Source of the DNA: an uncultured Gammaproteobacteria bacterium
GTDB taxonomy: Bacteria > Pseudomonadota > Gammaproteobacteria > Arenicellales > JAANXG01
Direction of reading: 5' to 3'
DNA length: 64,000 bases
NCBI GenBank assembly: GCA_947258975.1
Contig: CAMYKK010000001.1
Location: 1 to 64,000 of the forward strand
The notes below the pieces were generated by a model, which searched no databases, was not told where the DNA came from, and saw nothing but the letters and a program-made list of their open reading frames with translations. Below are positions 56,482 to 64,000 of this stretch, one piece after another. Position 1 is the stretch's first letter. Each line of letters starts with the position of its first letter. The translations under genes and the position numbers were made by a program.

Positions 56482-57717
56482 ATGCATCGCATGTTATGTT
56501 TGCTCGCATTGATCATCGCGGTCGCGATCGCGCCCCAGGTGCAGGCAAGTACCTCTAAAGCCAAAGCCGCCGCCAAGCTCAAGGAGCCGGTGGCCTCGAT
56601 TTTTGCGTCGCCGGTGGAGGTGAAAGCGGGCAGAGCGATCGCCGAACAGACATGCGCCCGGTGTCATGGCCTGGATGGTCTCAGCGTTGAGGCTGACGTA
56701 CCCCATTTGGCAAGCCAACACGCGGATTATCTCTACGCACAATTAATCGCATACAAGGATGGCGCAAGGAAACACACGCGCATGCGCCAATCCATAAAAA
56801 TGTTGAACGATGATGCGTTGCGGAATGTGGCCGCCTACTACTTCAGCCTGGACTTGCCGCATACCGCGGGTCCTCAGCAGGGCGCGGGTGCCGACGCCCG
56901 ACCTGCGAGCGCCTACGACGTCAATCCCGAGGAAGCGGGGAAGGAGGCGTCAACCGGATGCGCATCCTGCCACGGCAAAGATGGAAACAGCGCTCTGCCG
57001 GGAATGCCGAGCTTGGCCGGTCAGAATCTCCAGTACTTGTTGAACGCCATCAAAGCTTATCAAACAGCGAGTCGCAAGGATGCCATGATGCGCCCGGCAG
57101 TGGCATTACTGAATGATGACACGATCGAGAATCTTGCCTTGTATTACGCGCTGCAAACGCCCAAGGCCAGTCCCATGAATGCCGAGGGCGATGCCGCCGC
57201 GGGCGAACCCGTGGCCACGGCATGCGCCGAATGCCACGGCGCTGACGGGAACAGCACGAAACCGGATACTCCCAGCTTGGCGGGCCAGGACCCCAGGTAC
57301 CTCGCAACTGCAACCCATGCGTACAAGGACGGTGCACGGGATCACAGCGCGATGCAGTCCATCGTCGCCTCGCTCAATGACGAAGACATCAAAAATGTCG
57401 CCGCGTACTACTCGGCTTCACCGCCCCAGGGTGGTGCTGCGCGAAAACCCCTCACCACCGCTCAATGGTCCGAACGTTGTGACCGCTGCCACGGAATCGA
57501 TGGCAACAGCACCGATCCTCAGATTCCCTCTATATCGAGCCAGGGCGAGGAATACCTGACCAAGGCCCTGACCGCCTATCGGGAACAGGATCGCGGCAAT
57601 AAGGTCATGCGCGCGATGTTGAACCCGATCAAGGATGTGGAAATCGAAAATCTGGCAAGGCATTACGCCGGGAAAAGGCGCAAGTCGGTGGTGTTCGTTA
57701 GAGTTCCCTGCAAGTAG
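56482..57717 (+). CDS. Exported tetraheme c-type cytochrome with four tandem cytochrome c domains
   Basis: Four CXXCH sites: CARCH, CASCH, CAECH, CDRCH, each followed by similar SLAGQ/AYKDG/NDD..NLAxYY blocks; signal peptide. Confidence 0.92.
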   Translation: MHRMLCLLALIIAVAIAPQVQASTSKAKAAAKLKEPVASIFASPVEVKAGRAIAEQTCARCHGLDGLSVEADVPHLASQHADYLYAQLIAYKDGARKHTRMRQSIKMLNDDALRNVAAYYFSLDLPHTAGPQQGAGADARPASAYDVNPEEAGKEASTGCASCHGKDGNSALPGMPSLAGQNLQYLLNAIKAYQTASRKDAMMRPAVALLNDDTIENLALYYALQTPKASPMNAEGDAAAGEPVATACAECHGADGNSTKPDTPSLAGQDPRYLATATHAYKDGARDHSAMQSIVASLNDEDIKNVAAYYSASPPQGGAARKPLTTAQWSERCDRCHGIDGNSTDPQIPSISSQGEEYLTKALTAYREQDRGNKVMRAMLNPIKDVEIENLARHYAGKRRKSVVFVRVPCK

Positions 57718-57943
57718 TTGCGCTGCTTACATTGGCGGTGCGTGACAGACGCGGGTGATTCGGCTTGACCGTCAGTAGGTGATCCGTGAGTAGCGCAACA
57801 CGGCATCATATACCGGTGCCATCCCGCGGTGTGTCCCATTTGGCGAAAACAAAGGTCGGAGCCCGGGTTACGAACCCTGGTATAAACGTTCCAATGCGCT
57901 ATCCCGCCGCTCGGTCCCGTCGCCGGCGTCCGGGATCGTTGGG

Positions 57944-58723
57944 CTAACCAACGACTTGCCGCTCCGCGGTGCGGGCGGCAAAACGTTCTGACGGTTTATA
58001 CAGCCACATCTGATACATGGACACCACCCACATAATCGCGAAACAGGCCCCCATCAGTGCGCCGGCCAACACGATCAGGTAGGCGAAGGGCTCGAAGATT
58101 TTCGTCAGATACCAGGAAAAAATATCCAAAATGATCTGCACGAACGGAAATGCCACGATCACGCATTTAAACCACACCGGGCGCACATAGGCATGACTGA
58201 AGATCAAGCTGGTGATGAAGAAAATAAACGTGAGGCCGAACAGATGGATGTGGGAGACCCTCACCAGGGTAAAAATGTCGACCCCCTCGTCCAACTGCGC
58301 TATTTCCCGTACATTGTCATAACCGCCCAGGTGCGGGATGTGCGGGTTGCTGCCATCGTGGCACGCCAGGCAGCGCTTCTCGAAGATCGGGTCGATGTTC
58401 TTTTCGAACACCGCCTTGTCAAGTCCGCCATGAATCCAACCGAAGATCTCGTCGGCTTCGCTGGTCGGCAGCATACTCGCCATGGGGCCCCGCAATGCGG
58501 ATTCCAGACGCGTCGAATCCTTATCGCCGCTATAGGCAATAACCACATCCCTGACCGATAGTCCCGGCTCGCCATCTCGTCCTGCGTGGGATCCGTACAG
58601 ATGGAGCAGGGCAAATAGATATCCGGTCGCCATCACCAGGAGGGTAGCCGTGTAGAGCGTGCGCATACTCCACGGTAGCTCCTGAAAGTGCAGGTAGTGG
58701 CGGTGAAGTGCTTGTTCACTCAT
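57944..58723 (-). CDS. Membrane protein with one c-type heme motif (CLACH)
   Basis: IDPIFEKRCLACHDGSNPHIPHLGGYDN flanked by TM segments; start MSEQALHRHY at 58723. Confidence 0.8.
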   Translation of the reverse strand: MSEQALHRHYLHFQELPWSMRTLYTATLLVMATGYLFALLHLYGSHAGRDGEPGLSVRDVVIAYSGDKDSTRLESALRGPMASMLPTSEADEIFGWIHGGLDKAVFEKNIDPIFEKRCLACHDGSNPHIPHLGGYDNVREIAQLDEGVDIFTLVRVSHIHLFGLTFIFFITSLIFSHAYVRPVWFKCVIVAFPFVQIILDIFSWYLTKIFEPFAYLIVLAGALMGACFAIMWVVSMYQMWLYKPSERFAARTAERQVVG

Positions 58724-59389
58724 AGTTGATTTCTCCGCGACCAATAAGCAGTTGAGGACAGCAAAGTTCTGGTCTTCCGAATCCCGGCCCGCCACCGCGC
58801 CCCATTCCAGCGCGGAGTAAGTCGCGGGACCAACGCCAACCCCGGCGCTTCCAACACCCTAGATGGGTTCCGCTTGGGAAGTCAATGCTATCGTAAAGGA
58901 GTGGTGAAGTGGGGCGTCATCAAAATCACCACCTTCCACTGTACAGTCCGAAACTTACCATTCCCGCGCAGGAACGTACATCATCTGTTTGCCCCGTGGC
59001 AGGTGCCTGGGCAGTCTTTCCGTGGTAAACCGTGGCTGATGAAGACACAGCGGAAAATTGTGCATCGCAACATATCACGGAGTGCCGACGCAAATCAATG
59101 TCGTTCACTGGCCTGAAGCAAGCGGTGCGGGCGCGATCCGTAAGAGGAACGTCGTATTCGTCTTTACGTAGAACAGGGCGATGGGCGGTGAATAAAGCGC
59201 CCTAGCAACCGATGGCGGCGCTAGCGTATGCATTGATGGACATCGCCGACGATCATTGTAATCTTTCGCGAATACCGCCTCACGGATTCGTCTCCATTAT
59301 GATTATGGAGACCGCACCTATTGTGGCGCGGTGGGCCTTTTGCGACAATGACGGCAGACGGTTTTAGGTTATGTAAGGAACGTACAAAG

Positions 59390-59764
59390 ATGCATGCAAG
59401 AATAATAAAGCTGTCGGCGTCGGTGCTGGCGCTATTGATAGTAGCCGGTTGCGCTGAGCCGGATGTGAGTTTCAAAAAAGATGTGATGCCGATACTGCAG
59501 GAGAGATGTGTAAGTTGTCACAAACCAGGTGGCGCGGGATACGTTTCCAGCGGACTCAGCATGGAAAGCTACGACAATCTCATGAAGGGCACTAAATTCG
59601 GTCCGGTAATCATCCCTGGATACAGTTTTTCGAGCACTTTGCAGATCCTGGTTGAGCACAAAGCGGATTCCTCGATAAACATGCCAAAACAGCAGCCGCG
59701 GCTGCCCCAGGATCAGGTAGAGTTAATCGGCAAATGGATTAACCAAGGCGCCAAGAATAACTGA
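59390..59764 (+). CDS. c-type cytochrome lipoprotein, monoheme
   Basis: Lipobox LIVAGC; VMPILQERCVSCHKPGGAGY. Confidence 0.85.
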   Translation: MHARIIKLSASVLALLIVAGCAEPDVSFKKDVMPILQERCVSCHKPGGAGYVSSGLSMESYDNLMKGTKFGPVIIPGYSFSSTLQILVEHKADSSINMPKQQPRLPQDQVELIGKWINQGAKNN

Positions 59765-60020
59765 TACGCTCGGTAATTGGCCGTACGAAAATTGGCTGGT
59801 TTGATGGTCGGAACCACAAACGCCTGTATCGCTCCGGTGTTGTGTCCAGCCTCCCGGTCCCGGCGTCGTGATGCGGAAGTTACGGTCCATTTACGGCTTA
59901 TAAGACGGCGTCTATCGCTGGAGACGTCTCCTTATTGCCGGAAACAACGGCGGGGAAAATTTACTTAATAACGCTGATGCTGCTCGACACGGGTCGTCGT
60001 GATGCGCAAAACGTGATGCC

Positions 60021-61235
60021 GTGAGTCAATACGATATTATCATCATTGGATCGGGTATAAGCGGACTTAGTCTGGCCCATTATGCCGCGGATGCGGGGCT
60101 CAGGACCTTGGTCGTCGAAAAGTCCGAACGGTTCGGCGGTGCGGTGCATACACATCGATTCGAAACCGGCACACCGCACTTTTGGATCGAATTGGGGGCG
60201 CACACGTGCTACAACTCGTACGCCAAGTTCCTCGATATCATCGACGATCTCAACATGATCGACCAGCTCATCGCGCGGGAGAAGGCGCCGTTTAGAATGC
60301 TGGTTGCAGACCATCTGCGGTCGATCCCCTCGCGGTTGAATTATTTCGAGCTGTTTGTGTCAGCGCCGCGTCTGTTGTTCTTGAAAAAACATGGGCAAAG
60401 CGTCAAATCTTATTATTCGAGGATTGTCGGAAAGGGAAACTTCAATAAGGTTTTCACGCATTTGTTTTCCGCGGTGCCTTCACAGAGCGCGGATGAATTT
60501 CCAGCGGATGCGCTATTCAAACGGCGCCAGCGGCGAAAGGACATCATTCGGAGCTTCACACTTCCGCATGGACTGCAGTCGGTGATCGATGCCATTGCCG
60601 CGGTAACAGACATTGACGCGGTAACAGGCAGCGAAGCGTTGGAGATTGAGCGGCTGGCGCAATCCTTTGCGATCAAAACCGCAGATGGCGAGCGCTATAC
60701 AGCCGATTATGTTGCGTTGGCTACTGCGCCCGTAGATGGCGTGCGGCTTCTGCGCTCCGCTTATCCAGACCTTGCTGATGAGTTGGCTCAGATCCGCGTT
60801 GCGACGGTGGAAACCGTGGGTGTCGCGCTCGCGAGGTCTTTGCTCACTTTAGAAAAGATCGCCGGTATTGTTCCTGCCGGAGACAGTTTTTATTCGGTGG
60901 TGTCCAGAGACACGGTTGCCGATGACGAGTATCGGGGGTTTACCTTCCACTTCAAGGGCGATCAGCTCGATCTGGACGCCAAGCTTCGTCGTGTTGCGCA
61001 GGTGCTGCAAATTTCGCCACGTCACTTAGAGCTGGTTACGACGAAACAGAATATCGTGCCGTCCTTCAGGGTCGGACACGAGGACCGCGTGACAAAAATC
61101 GATCGCCTGCTTGCCGGCAGGCCGCTTCTATTAACTGGTAATTACCTGCACGGTATGTCCATCGAAGACTGCGTACTCAGGTCGGCGAGCGAGTTTCGCC
61201 GGCTGAAAAGACAAACCGGGTCCCTCGCTGAGTAA
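60021..61235 (+). CDS. FAD-dependent oxidoreductase (protoporphyrinogen oxidase/amine oxidase-like)
   Basis: YDIIIIGSGISGLSLAHYAADAGLRTLVVEKSERFGGAVHTHRFETG; C-terminal LLLTGNYLHGMSIEDCVLRSASEF. Confidence 0.85.
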   Translation: MSQYDIIIIGSGISGLSLAHYAADAGLRTLVVEKSERFGGAVHTHRFETGTPHFWIELGAHTCYNSYAKFLDIIDDLNMIDQLIAREKAPFRMLVADHLRSIPSRLNYFELFVSAPRLLFLKKHGQSVKSYYSRIVGKGNFNKVFTHLFSAVPSQSADEFPADALFKRRQRRKDIIRSFTLPHGLQSVIDAIAAVTDIDAVTGSEALEIERLAQSFAIKTADGERYTADYVALATAPVDGVRLLRSAYPDLADELAQIRVATVETVGVALARSLLTLEKIAGIVPAGDSFYSVVSRDTVADDEYRGFTFHFKGDQLDLDAKLRRVAQVLQISPRHLELVTTKQNIVPSFRVGHEDRVTKIDRLLAGRPLLLTGNYLHGMSIEDCVLRSASEFRRLKRQTGSLAE

Positions 61236-61261
61236 GGCGACGTCAATTCAAAAGTTGTTGG

Positions 61262-61355
61262 AGAGCCTTTCCCTCTGCTTTGCGAGGACCAGCAGGCTCG
61301 AATAAAGAATCGTGGCTCTTGTCCCCGCGCAGCAGGGGAAAAGCCACTCCCACAG
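61262..61355. repeat. REP-like element: CTTGTCCCCGCGCAGCAGGGGAAAAGCCACTCCCACAG plus degenerate partner
   Basis: Reverse-orientation equivalent of the 11959-12000 element. Confidence 0.7.
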
Positions 61356-61419
61356 TACTAAAGTTGCTCCTGCCAGAGCCATGGTCACAAAGTCTTTCCC
61401 ACAGGAAGGAAGAGACCGT

Positions 61420-61492
61420 ATGGATGCCGGCGTCGAGCCTACATGGACGTGTCCCGGAAATTTTCTTCCGGCTCAGCACCGCGTCCAGCCGC
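61420..61492. repeat. Truncated copy of the 15909-16087 element
   Basis: gatgccggcgtcgagcctacatggacgtgtcccggaaattttcttccggctcagca vs gatgctggcgtcgagcctacatggaggtattgacggcgtgtcccgggaattgtctctcggttcagc. Confidence 0.75.
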
Positions 61493-61537
61493 CGGATCCG
61501 GACGTGGTCATTCAGAGTGCTTGGTGCAATATACCGG

Positions 61538-63160
61538 TCAGATCTCCTCGGGGGTCATCTTGATCGCCCCGCACGGGCACTCGGAAACGCACAATCCGCA
61601 ACCTTTACAATAATCGTACTTGAACTCAAAGCGCATGCCTGGTCCGAGTTTTGTGATCGCGTTATCCGGGCACACTCCGTAGCAGTTGTCACACTCGAAA
61701 CAGTTGCCGCAGGACATGCAGCGACGGGCCTCGAACGTCGCGTTATCCTGGTCGATATTACCCACGATCTCCGCGAAACCCGATTGCCGCCGCATCACGC
61801 TCAACATCGGGCGCACCGTTCGCGGCGCATCGGAATAGTACCAGGTATTCAACAGGTCGAAGGTGGCCACCTCGGGCTTGCTTGCTAAGTCAAAGGCAAT
61901 ACCATGAAGATAGGCATCAATATTGCGGGCCGCTTTTTTGCCGTGACCGATTGATGTCGTCACCGTACGCTCAGAGGGGATCATGTCACCGCCGGCAAAT
62001 ACGCCCGGGGAACCGGTTTGCATGTCTATTCCGACTTGGACGGCGCCTTCGGCAACCTTGATGCCGGACATCGTGTCCATGAGGCCGGTATCCACGTTTT
62101 GTCCGAGTGCCTGCACCACGACGTCCGCGGTCATGACGTCGAACTGGCCAGTGGGCTGGGGCCACCGGCCCTCGCTGGGCACCATCTTTTCCATCGTTAC
62201 CTCGTTGCCGTTCACTTCACGCAGCGCGCGCAGGCAGAGCAGTTCTACACCTTCTTCGCGGGCCTCTCTGACTTCAAATTCATGGGCGGGCATATGCTCT
62301 TGGGCCTCGAACACGACCACAGTAACGCTCTTGGCGCCGAGCCGGACCGCCGAGCGCGCGACGTCCATGGCGGTGTTGCCGCCACCGTATACCACGACGC
62401 GTCCGCGCAATCCGGTCGGTTCCTCGAGTTCCGTGTTGCGCAGCACCGTCACCGCATCGAGCACCGGCAGGTCCCCCTTGGTCGTGATGTCCACCCGCTT
62501 GGGCAGTTGGGCGCCGATCGCCAGGAACACAGCGTCAAATTTGCCCTCATCCCGTGCGGCAATCACATCGTCAATGCGGGTGTTGAGCTGCAGGTCGGCC
62601 CCCATTTGTTCAATACGCGCGACCTCGGCGCGCAGCTTCTCTCTTGGCATGCGGTATTTGGGTATGCCGTAACGCACCATACCGCCGGCTTGCGGCGCGG
62701 CATCGTACACGGTCACCTCATGACCCATGCGCCGCAAATGGTAGGCGGCCGCCAATCCGCCGGGACCGGCGCCGACCACCATCACCCGTTTTCCGGTCGG
62801 TGCGCCTGCCTCCATTTGCCACTCATTGATCAAGGCCTGGTCGCCGAGGAACCGCTCCACGGCATTGATGCCCACCGCCTCATCCACCTGACCGCGGTTG
62901 CAGCTCACCTCGCATGGGTGATAACAAACCCGTCCCATTACCGCCGGGAACGGATTGTCATTCATGATCTGCCGCCACGCCTGTTCATAACGTCCCTCTT
63001 CGGTCAGGTACAGCCATTGCTGGATGTTTTCCCCTGCGGGGCATGCGTGGTTGCAGGGCGGCAACCGGTCCAAGTACACCGGGCGTTCGGTTCGCCAAGA
63101 GCCGGTCTTGTTCAACAGGCTGCTGCCGGCGTCCAGGGTAATCGCAAACGGCGTTTTCAT
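61538..63160 (-). CDS. NAD(P)-binding FeS oxidoreductase (GltD-like with C-terminal 4Fe-4S ferredoxin domain)
   Basis: CNHACPAGENIQQW, VMVVGAGPGGLAAAYHLRRMGHEVTVYDA, CMSCGNCFECDNCYGVCPDNAI, CKGCGLCVSECPCGAI. Confidence 0.92.
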   Translation of the reverse strand: MKTPFAITLDAGSSLLNKTGSWRTERPVYLDRLPPCNHACPAGENIQQWLYLTEEGRYEQAWRQIMNDNPFPAVMGRVCYHPCEVSCNRGQVDEAVGINAVERFLGDQALINEWQMEAGAPTGKRVMVVGAGPGGLAAAYHLRRMGHEVTVYDAAPQAGGMVRYGIPKYRMPREKLRAEVARIEQMGADLQLNTRIDDVIAARDEGKFDAVFLAIGAQLPKRVDITTKGDLPVLDAVTVLRNTELEEPTGLRGRVVVYGGGNTAMDVARSAVRLGAKSVTVVVFEAQEHMPAHEFEVREAREEGVELLCLRALREVNGNEVTMEKMVPSEGRWPQPTGQFDVMTADVVVQALGQNVDTGLMDTMSGIKVAEGAVQVGIDMQTGSPGVFAGGDMIPSERTVTTSIGHGKKAARNIDAYLHGIAFDLASKPEVATFDLLNTWYYSDAPRTVRPMLSVMRRQSGFAEIVGNIDQDNATFEARRCMSCGNCFECDNCYGVCPDNAITKLGPGMRFEFKYDYCKGCGLCVSECPCGAIKMTPEEI

Positions 63161-64000
63161 TCTTGGCCTCCTTGTTCATCGATGAGGCTGAACTTCTTGA
63201 TGTTGCGGTCGGCAATCGCCTGTAACTGTTCGAGCTGATGAGCATTGGCGGGTTTCAGCACGTGGGCGAAACGCCGCTGTAGCTTGAGATAGTCCCCTAC
63301 CGGAACCTGCCGGCGGATCTTGGTCACGCCAGTGAGTTCACCGTCCTGTGCCTCGATCATCGGATACAAACCACACTCCACAGCCAACCGCGCGATCTTC
63401 ACCGTATCGCTCGGCTTGGACCCCCAGCCCAGCGGACAGGGCACAAAAAGTTCAATGTATCGTGCCCCACGAATACCCATGGCCTTGGTGACTTTGTGTT
63501 CCAGGTCGTGCAGATCGTGAACGGAGGCGGTGGCGACATAGGGGATCAGATGGGCCATGGCAATTAGTGGTACGCTCTTGCCGGTGTTGAACGCGTTACC
63601 GGGATCTTTGCCCACCGGCATGGTCGTGGCGGTGCGCGCCGCACCCGGGGTGGCGCTGGAACGTTGCACGCCGGTGTTCATGTAGGCCTCGTTGTTGTAG
63701 CAGATGTAGAGCACATCGTCGTTGCGATCGAACATGCCGGACAAGCAACCGAACCCGATGTCGGTAGTGCCGCCGTCCCCTCCCTGGGCGATCACACGCA
63801 CGTCCTCGCGGCCCTTGGCCTTCAACGCCGCGGCGATGCCGGCACCCACCGCGGCGGCATTACCAAACAGCGAATGTACCCACGGTATGGACCACGCGGT
63901 CTCGGGGTAGGGCGTGGTGAACACTTCCAGGCAACCGGTGGCGTTGGCCGCGATGAGTTGATTGTTGGTCGCGCGCATCGCCGCATCGATGGCGAACCGG
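63157..64000 (-). CDS. 2-oxoacid (pyruvate):ferredoxin oxidoreductase beta subunit, N-terminus cut by right edge
   Basis: VIAQGGDGGTTDIGFGCLSGMFDRNDDVLYICYNNEAYMNTGVQRSSATPGAA (TPP-binding); frame stays open to 64000 (RFAIDAAMRATNNQ). Confidence 0.9.
   Translation of the reverse strand, partial: RFAIDAAMRATNNQLIAANATGCLEVFTTPYPETAWSIPWVHSLFGNAAAVGAGIAAALKAKGREDVRVIAQGGDGGTTDIGFGCLSGMFDRNDDVLYICYNNEAYMNTGVQRSSATPGAARTATTMPVGKDPGNAFNTGKSVPLIAMAHLIPYVATASVHDLHDLEHKVTKAMGIRGARYIELFVPCPLGWGSKPSDTVKIARLAVECGLYPMIEAQDGELTGVTKIRRQVPVGDYLKLQRRFAHVLKPANAHQLEQLQAIADRNIKKFSLIDEQGGQE

Noticed and set aside
62018-63238. 406-aa plus-strand ORF
   Set aside because: Antisense shadow of the FeS oxidoreductase gene

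Overview
The window is a 64 kb chromosomal stretch, probably gammaproteobacterial by gene content. I see no rRNA, tRNA, CRISPR array, prophage or intact transposase. In order: a TAXI-type TRAP transporter locus (two tandem solute-binding proteins and the permease 5' end); an aminotransferase; DUF937, DUF4332, dodecin and folE; a response regulator with an orphan Hpt; dsbA, mpl and rnd; a cupin gene that appears frameshifted. The accessory region at about 12.5-27.2 kb looks like an uncharacterised lipid assembly and export locus: NAD-dependent epimerase, serine-palmitoyltransferase-like alpha-oxoamine synthase, periplasmic lipocalin-like protein, MMPL/RND transporter, two fused nucleotidyltransferase-like/CDP-alcohol phosphatidyltransferases, a Wzx-like flippase, two radical SAM proteins, an LpxO-like hydroxylase and a barrel-less LptD N-domain protein. 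It is followed by mltA, a MoxR fragment, CDF transporter, NUDIX, PPK2, citrate synthase, a pseudokinase-gabD-pta operon, dadA, a degenerate cysteine-dioxygenase-like protein, an ABC exporter, gamma-carbonic anhydrase, a complete glycogen locus (glgP, malQ, GH57, glgC, glgB, glgA), a c-type cytochrome cluster and a 2-oxoacid:ferredoxin oxidoreductase locus cut by the right edge. Several families of dispersed intergenic palindromic (REP/MITE-like) repeats are visible. All assignments come from reading motifs in the translations; no database search was run.
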